A DNA stretch of 54,333 bases, from NCBI GenBank assembly GCA_902763505.1, contig CACWSO010000002.1, forward strand, positions 110,712-165,044, read 5' to 3'. Below are positions 1 through 8,390 of the stretch, in pieces. The notes under the pieces were generated by a model, which saw only the letters and a list, made by a program, of their open reading frames with translations, was not told the origin of the DNA and made no database searches. The stretch comes from an uncultured Eubacteriales bacterium. Lineage in GTDB: Bacteria > Bacillota > Clostridia > Peptostreptococcales > Anaerovoracaceae. The position numbers were made by a program, and so were the translations under genes. How positions within the stretch are numbered: the stretch's first letter is position 1; every line of letters begins with the position of its first letter.

Positions 1-1
1 G

Positions 2-499
2 TTTTCTGACAACATTACTCAGGACGGTGTAAATCACAGAGTTTATATCGCGTATATATTCTCGATTCAGGCGGCTATCGTCGAAGTTGACGAAGAAACC
101 GGAAAAGTCACAGTTCTCAAGTTCTACGCTGCAGACGACTGCGGACGAGCTATCAATCCAGCACTCATTGAGGGACAGATTATCGGAAGTGTTGTAATGG
201 GCATGGGATATGCGCTATCTGAGAACTTCATCATGGAAGATGGTTATGTGAAAACAGAACAGTTCGGACAGTTGGGCATTCCGAAGATAACGGATGCTCC
301 GGTTGTTGAACCGATCATCATCGAAGAGAACCATCCATTCGGTCCGTATGGTGCGAAAGGCCTCGGCGAAGTTGCGCTCAACGCGGCAGCGCCTGCTATT
401 CTGAACGCCATATACGATGCGGTCGGTGTCCGGATCAATTCGACACCGGTAGATCAGAAACGACTTGCAGCGGCGATCAAAGGAGACAAAATCTACTAA
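2..499 (+). CDS. Xanthine dehydrogenase-family molybdenum hydroxylase, large subunit, C-terminal part (partial)
   Basis: The reading frame is open from base 2 to a TAA at 497-499, so this is the 3' end of a gene that begins outside the window. The visible ~165 residues contain the signatures of the molybdopterin-binding subunit of xanthine dehydrogenase/aldehyde oxidase-type hydroxylases: CGRAINPALIEGQ, a glycine-rich MGMGYALSE stretch, and GAKGLGE near the end, which carries the catalytic glutamate of the family. These enzymes hydroxylate purines, nicotinate or related N-heterocycles using water as oxygen donor. An NCS1 permease follows 42 bp downstream with no terminator between, which fits joint uptake and oxidation of a heterocycle. 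The substrate cannot be told from this fragment. Confidence 0.9.
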   Translation, partial: FSDNITQDGVNHRVYIAYIFSIQAAIVEVDEETGKVTVLKFYAADDCGRAINPALIEGQIIGSVVMGMGYALSENFIMEDGYVKTEQFGQLGIPKITDAPVVEPIIIEENHPFGPYGAKGLGEVALNAAAPAILNAIYDAVGVRINSTPVDQKRLAAAIKGDKIY

Positions 500-541
500 A
501 GCAGGGGTAATGACATATTATCCGCTCGAAAGGAGATTACT

Positions 542-1831
542 ATGGGAAAAAAAGAAGAATTTCGCAAGGGGGATTATGAATTAGAGAAAATTCCACAAGA
601 AAACAGAAAAAGCCTGATTGCGCTGATATTCATCTATGTGGGATATGGGATGAATTCATCGGAGATCTTATCAGGCGGTACGATCACCAATGCACTTGGC
701 GTATCAAAGGGGCTGACCGCAATCTACATTTCGATTGGTATCCTTTGCTGCATTGGTGCACTATCCAGTTATGCAGCTGCCAAGACAGGACTAACGTTCA
801 GTTTGCTCACACGTTATGTATTCGGGACTTTGGGAACGAAGATACCTTCTGTTGTTCTGGCGGCAGTTCACTTCTGCTGGTTTGGCGTACTGACTGCAGT
901 CGCTGCGACATTTATCCATGAGGTATTCGGATTCAATCTGATTCTCGTTTCGATCGTCCTCGGTTTGCTGATCGCGGCATCAGCAGTACTCGGAGTGAAG
1001 GCGCTGACGGTCATCGGATATCTGGCTGTACCGACAATACTGGTCGTTGCTGTCATGGGAACGGTTTCGCTTTTCAATGCAGAGTATAATGGTTTTGCCC
1101 CGGGCGATGGTTCGATGACATTCTTAACGGGTATCTCCACTGGCGTTGGCGCGTTCATCTGCGGTGCGACGCTGATTGCGGACGTCACTAGATTCTCAAG
1201 AACGCCGGGACAGGCGGTTGTGGGAGCAATCATTGGCGTATCAGTAGGTTTGCTTGTTATGAGAACGCTGGGAGCATTCAGTATCGGCATTACCGGTGAA
1301 GCTGACATCGTGTTGGCATTCATCAGAATGGGTCTGCCGGTAGGAGGTTTCATCTTCCTGCTGCTGAATGTATGGACCACAAATGATACGATTCTGTACT
1401 CCTCAGGACTTGCATTTTCAAATGTATTCAAAATCGATCGTCTAAGAATAACCATCATTATTGGTATTCTGGGAACAATCGTAGCAGTATCCGGAATCTA
1501 CAATCACTTCGGGGCTTGGCTGAACTTCCTCGCAACAGGAATTCCTCCAATCAGCGGCGTTGTATTTGCAGACTTTTATCTGCTACACAAACAAAAATAC
1601 GTTAACTTAGAATCATTAAAGAATAAATGGAATCCAGTCGCTTTCATTGCATGGTTTGGAGCGGTAGGAATTGCAATGATACATGTTGGAATTCCTGCAG
1701 TAAATGGATTGGTTTCTGCAGCTATAATCTATTTGGTTATCATGAGGATTCTAAAAACTGCAAAACCTGATTATTACGCACAGCTTACACATGGATATGC
1801 AGAGGATGACCTTGAACAAATAGTGGAATAA
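542..1831 (+). CDS. NCS1-family purine/cytosine-type permease
   Basis: This 429-aa, very hydrophobic protein has about 12 membrane segments. The N-terminal cytoplasmic stretch DYELEKIPQENRKS and the first helices with NSSEILSGGT are typical of the nucleobase:cation symporter-1 family (CodB, allantoin, hydantoin and related carriers). AAAGGAG lies just before the ATG. It follows the molybdenum hydroxylase fragment and ends at a strong terminator, so it is the last gene of that operon. It is a clear paralogue of the permease at 19660-20985: both share the DYEL...IP...RKS lead-in and the TFSLLTRY/TFSLQTRY...FGTLG.K.PS region. The substrate is probably a nucleobase or another N-heterocycle. Confidence 0.88.
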   Translation: MGKKEEFRKGDYELEKIPQENRKSLIALIFIYVGYGMNSSEILSGGTITNALGVSKGLTAIYISIGILCCIGALSSYAAAKTGLTFSLLTRYVFGTLGTKIPSVVLAAVHFCWFGVLTAVAATFIHEVFGFNLILVSIVLGLLIAASAVLGVKALTVIGYLAVPTILVVAVMGTVSLFNAEYNGFAPGDGSMTFLTGISTGVGAFICGATLIADVTRFSRTPGQAVVGAIIGVSVGLLVMRTLGAFSIGITGEADIVLAFIRMGLPVGGFIFLLLNVWTTNDTILYSSGLAFSNVFKIDRLRITIIIGILGTIVAVSGIYNHFGAWLNFLATGIPPISGVVFADFYLLHKQKYVNLESLKNKWNPVAFIAWFGAVGIAMIHVGIPAVNGLVSAAIIYLVIMRILKTAKPDYYAQLTHGYAEDDLEQIVE

Positions 1832-1872
1832 AGCATGGGACAAATCATAAAAAGATTATATCCTCAATCCTC

Positions 1873-1902
1873 AAAAAGCGCTCACCTCGGTGAGCGCTTT
1901 TT
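1873..1902 (+). terminator. Strong rho-independent terminator
   Basis: Arms AAAAAGCGCTCACC and GGTGAGCGCTTTTT pair perfectly around a two-base centre (TC), so the real hairpin loop opens a few pairs more. The 3' arm itself supplies the U-run. It lies 41 bp after the NCS1 permease stop and closes the hydroxylase-permease transcript. The A-run on the left makes it potentially active from the other strand too. Confidence 0.93.
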
Positions 1903-1910
1903 CTTGTGAT

Positions 1911-2150
1911 TAGAAAGTATCGGGTAGTACGAGGTGTCCGTGGGTCAACCTTCCGGGTCGTATTTTTGATGATCATTGTGTCTCTTGTGTCTGCACTATG
2001 TCATTTATGGATTTCAGTGCTTTTGCATATAGCATATAGTTGAACACAATTTGTATTGACCCCAAAGGGAAATGGGTTGATGTTATAATAAACGAAGCTG
2101 GAATATTGCAAATAATCTTATGAAAAGCGAAAAAATATTTATTCAAAACA
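1911..2150. other. Intergenic region without a recognised gene
   Basis: Together with the terminator before it, this makes a gap of about 319 bp between genes. A TCAACCTTCCGGGTCGT stretch at 1944-1960 recurs in slightly changed form near 17592 (TCAACCTTCCAGGTCGT). A TATAAT at 2084-2089 has only a TTGACC 22 bp upstream, so it is a weak promoter candidate for the VanZ-like gene. I see nothing else here. Confidence 0.4.
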
Positions 2151-2507
2151 ATGCAACGCAAATACCTAATCACAACGCTCATCATCATGGCGTTCATATT
2201 CATCCAGTCGGCGCTACCGGGGGATCTGTCGAGCAATGAAAGCAACTTCATCGTGCAGATTCTGGTGGCGCTGTTTGATGTGGATGCAGACAGTGCTGGT
2301 TTTGCAGTAAGGAAATGTGCCCATTTCACCGAGTATCTGGTGTTGGGCGGAAGTGCGATGCTGATGTTCAGCGAGGTGCGGTTATCCGGATTGATCGCGT
2401 GGGCAGTGGGTGCCGCATATGCTGTGACGGATGAGTTCCATCAGTTGTTCGTTGCCGGCAGGAGTTGTGAGGTCAGGGACATGTGCATCTGTCTGGTACT
2501 TTCTTGA
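2151..2507 (+). pseudogene. VanZ-like membrane protein, C-terminally truncated
   Basis: This 118-aa ORF has a first hydrophobic helix followed by the VanZ family pattern: RKCAHFTEYLVLGG, a hydrophobic stretch, then AYAVTDEFHQLFVAGRSCEVRDM. In full-length members the RD motif continues into an Asp and a final transmembrane helix. Here the frame reads CICLVLS and stops. The other two frames after this point do not restore the helix. The stop lies 10 bp from the stop codon of the convergent regulator, with no terminator between, as if a deletion joined the two. It has no strong ribosome binding site. VanZ proteins in general relate to glycopeptide or cell-envelope tolerance, but I would not claim activity for this copy. 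Confidence 0.7.
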
Positions 2508-2517
2508 GAAAACAGCT

Positions 2518-5235
2518 TTACTTTATACTCACTGGCAGATTTATCCCATATTCCAAAAACATATCATCCAGGCGTATTTTGGCATGTGTTGTGAATGCTG
2601 GGTCGATGTTATCAATCAGCATCAGGCTGACATCCTTCGCCTTGAAGAAGGCATTGATGCTGAGTAGCAAATTGATGTAATCGAAGTACACTTCCTCCAG
2701 ATAAGGATAGGTTTCGATGATTTGATCGTAGTATTTGATAAAGTCATAGTATTCCTGTCGGCTGAAGCAGAAATCGCCAAGATTTTTGAGTATCTTAAAA
2801 TGTAGAAGTCTGTATTTCTCACGGTATCCTTCTATAAATGCGGTGTATGGATAATCTTCCATGAACTCGCCTTTGAACATATTTTTTGCTGTCAAAAGAT
2901 CATTGATGATATCCTCTGTGACAACTTTGCTGTCTGGTTCGATAAGTTGATAATCCATGCTCTTGCCATGGCATATTTCATCGATAAATGCGACATCAAG
3001 TTTGATTTCTGAACAGTTGATGCTGTAGCGGTCAGCTACACGCTGGATATAAGAGGACTGACTGCCGTGGGAGAGCGTTGGCTCCAGTGCTTTTCTGAGT
3101 TCCGATAGAGATACACCAAACTGATTTAGGCTCTTGGAAGGATTGTATGGAAAAACAGTATCCATGATGACGTCTTTGCTTGCGCCGGAAGAATACTTAC
3201 AAATAAGAAATTGAAGAATCTCCATACTGGAGGTTCTTTTTATGATGCTGGAAGCATCCTCTCCATTAATCGTAAACTTGCCAAGGGTGTTGATTTCCAT
3301 GGAATAGTTTACAGATGAAACGTAGTCAGATTTTGGTTCGAACCAGCTGTATTTATGGTATCGACATATTTCTTGTAGCTCTGACTCTTTTCTTGAGCTG
3401 TTCAGCAAATCGCCTGTGCTTTTCAGTATTTTGATTTGTGCGGAAAGTATGGCGGCTTTCATGTGTTCATAGTTATCCGAGTAACTAAGCGCAGTATTGA
3501 ATGCATCCATGGCAGACTCATTATCGCCTATGACGCGGTAGACTTTGCCGAGTGCATAATTGGATCTCGACAGGTCATAATCAAAGCCATATGTTTGTGC
3601 GAGTGCTACGGCCTTTTTTGCCCATTCAAGAGCTGCATCATTATTATCCTGGGATAGCTGACAGGAACTCATTGTTACATAGAGGAACATAGGTACCATA
3701 TTTCGGTCTGCACTGGCAATTTCCATGGCTTGAGATAAAAGTGCTTCAGCTTCTTTTGGATTTCCTTTTCGCATGACGAACCAAGCCATTTCATCAAGCG
3801 TGATTGCCTGTGCGTATGTATGTCTGGATTGCTCTGAAATGTACAGCGCTTTTTGCGCATATTTTAGTCCCTCTTCATCTTTTTGCATCGCGCGGCAGCA
3901 TGTAGCTAGGTAACTGAGCGCACTTGACATGAGAGTGTTAGCACCGATTAAGGATACATTTTTAATGGAATCTTGAAGCAGTGATTTACCGGCATAGAGG
4001 TTACCATGTGTCAGCTCAATGATTCCTGCGAAAAACTGCAGTTGAGCTGTCTGTAGGTAATTCTTTTCCCCTTTTGATACAGAAATCATGTTCAGCAACG
4101 GACGCACGAATCCTTGAGATACGGTTGGCGGGAGACTTCTGTTTATAATTCCGGCAGCGGTCGATGTAAGTACAGAAGGATATAGTGCCGTCAAATGAGA
4201 GACAAAAATGGAAATCAAATCTTCTGGCGCATATCTGTCCCTGATAACAGGAACAAGTATAGACAGTCGTTCGATGTCATAGGTAATAGCCGCGTGAATA
4301 TATGCCTCGGCGTAATAGTAGTGTTTTTCATAAGCCAGAGACAGATTACGGTGTGCTGTTACTAAATCATCCTTAGAACAATGTTCAGCATATTTTCCAT
4401 ACAGATACTGTCGGAACAGATAATGGCATGTCACTTTACCATCTGGCAGCCTGTAAATAAAAGAAGTTGTACGTAGCAGATCATCGATGATGGAATTACT
4501 GTTTTCTATCCTTAGGTAATCATCGACAATTTCAGGAATAATAAACTCCATGAGAGAAATTTCTTCGAGAAATTGCATGGTTTCAGAATCAATAGTTCCC
4601 AGAAGATCTTCCACCAAAGGCCCCGTGATGCGAGGAATGCTGTGGACAAGATCTGTAAGAATCATATCCCGCTCAAAAGAGGACTTGAACTGCACAGCTT
4701 CATAGAATGCGTTGTAGCAAAGAATCCATCCTGTTGTTTTTCTTCGTATATAGCTAATCTGACTTTGCTCGAAATTCAGATTATGAAGATCATTAAAATA
4801 TTGCGTGGATTCCTCTTGATTGAAAGCGAGCGCCTCGAAGAAGAGCAGTGTTGAATCGCGTGCACTGGTTATCAGATGACGGATTTCATCAGTGCAGTGG
4901 ATTCCAATAATGATTGTTTTTATATTTGGGAGATTCTGATGAATGCCATTTTCAATAAGGTTTAAGATGTCGGCATTAATCTCCAGTGGTGATTCAGTCA
5001 AATCAAAGACAACAACAGCCTGAGAAGATAGATTGCTGAGGTCAATCTTCCGGATTCCGGAATCGTGGTGGCAATTGATCCAAACAACCTCGCTGTTTCT
5101 TGCTTCAGCATAACTGTTAATCAATGTTGCCTTCCCGGAACCTTTGATGGAGAAGATACCAACGACAGAGTATCGATCTAAAATCTTAAAGAGTCGTTCA
5201 CGTATTACGATGTTATTATCCTGCGACCGATTCAT
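2518..5235 (-). CDS. Large SARP/BTAD-type transcriptional regulator with P-loop ATPase domain
   Basis: The protein is 905 aa. Residues 25-40 hold a Walker A motif (KGSGKAT) that starts a MalT/STAND-like NTPase region. A VVVFDL segment resembles Walker B. The middle (about 340-640) looks like a TPR-type helical array. The C-terminal ~260 residues begin with MEINTLGKFTINGE and continue as an OmpR-type winged helix followed by a bacterial transcriptional activator domain (BTAD) with TPR-like helices. This is the order seen in AfsR/SARP-related activators, though here the DNA-binding unit sits at the C-terminal side, and there is no LuxR HTH. GGAGGT precedes the ATG. It is divergent from the gcvPA-like gene, and the shared region carries phased direct repeats, so it probably controls that operon and itself. 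The ligand is unknown. Confidence 0.8.
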   Translation of the reverse strand: MNRSQDNNIVIRERLFKILDRYSVVGIFSIKGSGKATLINSYAEARNSEVVWINCHHDSGIRKIDLSNLSSQAVVVFDLTESPLEINADILNLIENGIHQNLPNIKTIIIGIHCTDEIRHLITSARDSTLLFFEALAFNQEESTQYFNDLHNLNFEQSQISYIRRKTTGWILCYNAFYEAVQFKSSFERDMILTDLVHSIPRITGPLVEDLLGTIDSETMQFLEEISLMEFIIPEIVDDYLRIENSNSIIDDLLRTTSFIYRLPDGKVTCHYLFRQYLYGKYAEHCSKDDLVTAHRNLSLAYEKHYYYAEAYIHAAITYDIERLSILVPVIRDRYAPEDLISIFVSHLTALYPSVLTSTAAGIINRSLPPTVSQGFVRPLLNMISVSKGEKNYLQTAQLQFFAGIIELTHGNLYAGKSLLQDSIKNVSLIGANTLMSSALSYLATCCRAMQKDEEGLKYAQKALYISEQSRHTYAQAITLDEMAWFVMRKGNPKEAEALLSQAMEIASADRNMVPMFLYVTMSSCQLSQDNNDAALEWAKKAVALAQTYGFDYDLSRSNYALGKVYRVIGDNESAMDAFNTALSYSDNYEHMKAAILSAQIKILKSTGDLLNSSRKESELQEICRYHKYSWFEPKSDYVSSVNYSMEINTLGKFTINGEDASSIIKRTSSMEILQFLICKYSSGASKDVIMDTVFPYNPSKSLNQFGVSLSELRKALEPTLSHGSQSSYIQRVADRYSINCSEIKLDVAFIDEICHGKSMDYQLIEPDSKVVTEDIINDLLTAKNMFKGEFMEDYPYTAFIEGYREKYRLLHFKILKNLGDFCFSRQEYYDFIKYYDQIIETYPYLEEVYFDYINLLLSINAFFKAKDVSLMLIDNIDPAFTTHAKIRLDDMFLEYGINLPVSIK

Positions 5236-5260
5236 TACATTACCTCCATGAAGTATACAT

Positions 5261-5288
5261 ACTATATCACATTATTGTAAGTTTTCAA
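5261..5288 (-). promoter_or_regulatory. Candidate promoter of the SARP-type regulator
   Basis: Reading the minus strand, TTGAAA (5283-5288) and TATAGT (5261-5266) are separated by 16 bp and lie upstream of the regulator start at 5235. The -35 box overlaps the first copy of the TGTAAGT repeat, which suggests autoregulation. This was found by eye only. Confidence 0.5.
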
Positions 5289-5328
5289 GCCGAATCTGTA
5301 AGTTTTTCGTAAATTGTGAATGCTAAAT
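5276..5328 (+). promoter_or_regulatory. Helically phased direct repeats: candidate SARP operator and promoter of the gcvP-like operon
   Basis: Heptamers TGTAAGT start at 5276 and 5297, and a variant CGTAAAT starts at 5308. The spacings are 21 and 11 bp, about two turns and one turn of the helix. The last heptamer ends at 5314, eight bases before CTAAAT (5323-5328), a plausible -10 box; no consensus -35 is visible. Known SARP regulators bind heptamer direct repeats at 11- or 22-bp spacing that replace the -35, with the last repeat about 8 bp from the -10. The adjacent divergent gene encodes a SARP/BTAD-type protein, so this fits well but is an inference. Confidence 0.55.
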
Positions 5329-5372
5329 TCAGAGAAACAAGTTAATTCACAAAAAAAGAAAAGGAGGTAAAA

Positions 5373-6776
5373 ATGCAGAACAGCAATAAGAATCCAGTGT
5401 ATCCATATATGCCTAACACACTGCCGGAAGTGCGACAGGAAATGCTGGATAGGGTGGGCATAAAAAGTGTTGATGAATTGTTCGCACATATACCAGAAGA
5501 GATTCGATTTGGTGATAAGCCTTTGCCTCTACCGGAACGGATGGCCTCTGAGCAAGCTTTATCCCGATACATCACAGGGATTCTGAAAAAGAACAAGACT
5601 TGTGATGATTATATCAGTTTTCTCGGTGGCGGAGTTGCGCAGCATTATATTCCGGCGGTTTGCGACGCAATGGTTCAGAAAGGTGAATTCCTGACGACTT
5701 TCATGGGTCATTACTGTGTCGACTCTGGTAAGTATCAGGTATGGTGGGAATTCCAGTCATTGATATGTGATCTCACAGGTATGGAGATGATGGGTTGGCC
5801 AGCTCAAGAAGGAGCAACATCTTCCTGGAGTGCGATTCTGACTGCAGCGAGAGTAAACAGCGGCAGAAAAGAAGCAGTTGTCGCCGGAAATATCGATCCG
5901 GACAAACTCAGAAATATTAAAGAAGTATGCAGAGCAAAACTGGACATCAAGGTAAGCAAGATTGATGAGAAGACAGGTTTAGTAGATATGGATGACTACC
6001 TGTCGCTGATCAATGAAAATACAGCTGTTGTATACTTCGAAAATCCGACTTTCCTGGGAGGTATCGAAGACAGAGGTGAGGAAATCGCAAAGTATGCGCA
6101 TGAAAAGGGTGCATATGTTGTTGTGTATGTTGATCCTATTTCTCTGGGACTGTTGGAAACACCGAAGAATTACGGTGCTAACGTTGTCTGTGGTGAACTC
6201 CAGTCTCTTGGTATCAGGATGCAGTATGGCGGAGGAATGAGTGGTTTTGTTGCAACACCATACGAAGACAAGTGGATTGTTGAATATCCATTCCTGGCAC
6301 TGTCCAGATATAAGACAGTAGAAGAAGGAGAGTTTGGATATGCAAGCATGAACTATGAGACCGTTTCTTATAACAAGAGAGAGAACGCAGGAGATGTAAC
6401 AAGTACATGTTCGGCTTTGTGGAGTGTAGCAGTTGCTTGCTACCTGACTCTTCTGGGACCGGATGGACTCAGAGAAGTCGGTGAAACAATGGCGTACAAG
6501 GCTGCTTATGCGAAGAAAAAACTGGGAGAGCTAGATAAAGTAGATATTCTGTTTGACTCCAAGTCTCTCAAGGAATTCACAGTCAACTTTGATAAGAGCG
6601 GTAAGACAGTAAAAGAAATAAACGAAGCACTTATGGAACGCGGTATCTTCGGAGGGCATGATTTATCTGAAGGATTCCCTCAATTTGGACAGAGTGCACT
6701 GTACTGTGTAACGGAATGCAGGACAAAAGAAGAAATCGATTACCTTGTTGAATCTTTACAGGAGGTGCTGAAATGA
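5373..6776 (+). CDS. GcvPA-like PLP-fold protein (divergent glycine dehydrogenase subunit 1 paralogue)
   Basis: At 467 aa this is about normal GcvPA size. The N-terminus (YMPNTLPEVRQEMLDRVGI...ELFAHIPEEIR) and many later blocks match the alpha subunit of the two-subunit glycine decarboxylase (P-protein). Signature segments are changed. The usual YTPYQPE-type stretch reads FMGHYCVDSG, and the usual NASMYDGATA-type stretch reads GWPAQEGATS. In bacteria GcvPA pairs with GcvPB, which carries the PLP lysine, and works with the lipoyl H-protein and the T-protein, but neither of those is encoded nearby. AAGGAGG precedes the ATG, and the stop overlaps the next start (ATGA). I infer a P-protein-like heterodimer that may decarboxylate or cleave a compound other than glycine. 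Confidence 0.82.
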   Translation: MQNSNKNPVYPYMPNTLPEVRQEMLDRVGIKSVDELFAHIPEEIRFGDKPLPLPERMASEQALSRYITGILKKNKTCDDYISFLGGGVAQHYIPAVCDAMVQKGEFLTTFMGHYCVDSGKYQVWWEFQSLICDLTGMEMMGWPAQEGATSSWSAILTAARVNSGRKEAVVAGNIDPDKLRNIKEVCRAKLDIKVSKIDEKTGLVDMDDYLSLINENTAVVYFENPTFLGGIEDRGEEIAKYAHEKGAYVVVYVDPISLGLLETPKNYGANVVCGELQSLGIRMQYGGGMSGFVATPYEDKWIVEYPFLALSRYKTVEEGEFGYASMNYETVSYNKRENAGDVTSTCSALWSVAVACYLTLLGPDGLREVGETMAYKAAYAKKKLGELDKVDILFDSKSLKEFTVNFDKSGKTVKEINEALMERGIFGGHDLSEGFPQFGQSALYCVTECRTKEEIDYLVESLQEVLK

Positions 6777-8389
6777 AAAGCAATTATCTGAGTGAAGAAA
6801 AAGGCAGAGGTGGAAAAGAATTCGTTGATCCTCAGCGCATAATAAGGGACAAGTTTCAACAGGTAAGATGGCAGGAACCGTTGGTCTACGATATTGGAAG
6901 ACCAGGTGAAAGGGGTGTGCTTCTTGATTCGGCAGAACCTGAAATCGTTGATGAACTCGGAGAAGACATTACAAATATCGTTCCTGAGAAGATGCTCAGA
7001 AAGGAAGCACCAAGACTTCCGGAAGTCGGTCAGGCCAGAGTAGTTAAGCACTTTACAAGGCTTTCGGAGCAGATGTCCAGCGAGGACAGTACCATTTGCT
7101 TCCCGCTTGGAACATGCACGATGAAGTACAATCCGAAGATCCATGAGCGTTTTGTCAATATGCCGCAGTTCACAGAACTTCATCCGAGACAGGATGAGTC
7201 AACGGTTCAGGGTGTACTGGAAATTATGTACAAAATGCAGGAATATCTGAAAGCATTATCCGGTCTTGGTGCAGTATCACTTCAGCCGGCGTGCGGCTCA
7301 CAGGGAGTATTCTCAAACGCTAGAATCCTGAGAGCATATCAGGAAGATAGAGGTTTAGGTCTCGATAAGAAGGACGAGATCATTTCAACGGTATTCTCAC
7401 ATCCTTGTAATCCTGCCACCCCGGCAATGAGTGGATACAAAGTTATCACCCTTTATCCGGATGAGACTGGTTACCCGAATATTGAGAAGTTCAAGGCAGC
7501 AATCAGCGAGAGAACAGCAGGCATGATTATCTGCTGCCCGGATGATACTGGTATCTTCAATCCGGACATCGCTGAAATCAACAGAGCAGTTCACGAAGCA
7601 GGCGGCTTGACGATCTTAGATTCAGCCAATGCTAATGGATATTTCGGTTGGGCAAGAGCGAAAGAATCAGGCTTCGATATGACACACTGGAATCTGCATA
7701 AGAGTTTCGCAAGTCCACATGGCGGAGCGGGACCAGGAGCAGGGCCAATCGCAGTACGTGAAGATTTGGCGCAGTATCTGCCTGTACCAACTGTTGAGTA
7801 CGATGGCGATAAGTATTATCTCAACTATGATCTTCCGAAGAGCATTGGCAAGATCAGATCCTTCTACGGAAATATCGGTGTAGTCATCAGGTCATTTGCA
7901 TGGGTTACATCCCTTGGCAAGGAAGGAATGCGTGAAGTAACAAACACTGCAGTACTGAACAGTAATTACCTGAGGACATTCCTGGAAGCACTTCCTGGAA
8001 TAGAAGTCGGATTTGATATGCCGCAGAGATTGCATGAAATCAGATACAGTTTGGATAAGATTTATCAAGACACGGGATTTGATTCAGATTTGATTACACA
8101 GAGACTGAATGACTTTGGAATTGGCGGCAGTTTCACGAGTCACCATCCGATGATCGTTCCAAATCCGATTACTCCAGAACCAACGGAGACTTATTCCAAG
8201 GAAGAGATTGATGAATATGCAGCTGCAATGAAGGAAATCGTCAGAGAATGTTATGAAGAGCCTGAGCTGATTGAACATGCTCCGAACAATTGCAGCTTCC
8301 CTAACATTACGGAAGAAATGGCAAATCCTGAGAGACAGGCGCCTTGCAGATCAGTTTTCGAGAGAGTGCATAAGGGCGAGGTGAAATAG
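6773..8389 (+). CDS. GcvPB-like PLP-dependent protein (divergent glycine dehydrogenase subunit 2 paralogue)
   Basis: This 538-aa protein keeps the backbone of GcvPB: PLGTCTMKYNPK near residue 111, HPRQDESTVQG near 137, and NLHKSFASPHGGAGPG with the predicted PLP lysine at K310. Family-conserved positions differ. The AGAHGE-type segment reads CGSQG, so His is replaced by Gln177. The AHGTNPASA-type segment reads SHPCNPATP around H210. The NPNTLG-type segment reads CPDDTG. The DGANLNA-type segment reads DSANANG. PLP binding is therefore probably kept while the substrate or lipoyl contacts are rebuilt. It is translationally coupled to the GcvPA-like gene and followed after 1 bp by an AcoX-like gene. 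Annotation as ordinary glycine cleavage P-protein would be risky. Confidence 0.82.
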   Translation: MKSNYLSEEKGRGGKEFVDPQRIIRDKFQQVRWQEPLVYDIGRPGERGVLLDSAEPEIVDELGEDITNIVPEKMLRKEAPRLPEVGQARVVKHFTRLSEQMSSEDSTICFPLGTCTMKYNPKIHERFVNMPQFTELHPRQDESTVQGVLEIMYKMQEYLKALSGLGAVSLQPACGSQGVFSNARILRAYQEDRGLGLDKKDEIISTVFSHPCNPATPAMSGYKVITLYPDETGYPNIEKFKAAISERTAGMIICCPDDTGIFNPDIAEINRAVHEAGGLTILDSANANGYFGWARAKESGFDMTHWNLHKSFASPHGGAGPGAGPIAVREDLAQYLPVPTVEYDGDKYYLNYDLPKSIGKIRSFYGNIGVVIRSFAWVTSLGKEGMREVTNTAVLNSNYLRTFLEALPGIEVGFDMPQRLHEIRYSLDKIYQDTGFDSDLITQRLNDFGIGGSFTSHHPMIVPNPITPEPTETYSKEEIDEYAAAMKEIVRECYEEPELIEHAPNNCSFPNITEEMANPERQAPCRSVFERVHKGEVK

Positions 8390-8390
8390 C

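Noticed and set aside
868-1458. 196-codon minus-strand ORF opposite the NCS1 permease
   Set aside because: Thr/Ser/Pro-rich shadow of a membrane protein gene; the same type of artefact occurs opposite the DASS carrier (13692-14189).
5373-8389. Straight annotation as glycine cleavage system P-protein
   Set aside because: gcvT and gcvH are absent and several nearly invariant segments are changed, so I kept a paralogue call instead of the gene symbols gcvPA/gcvPB.
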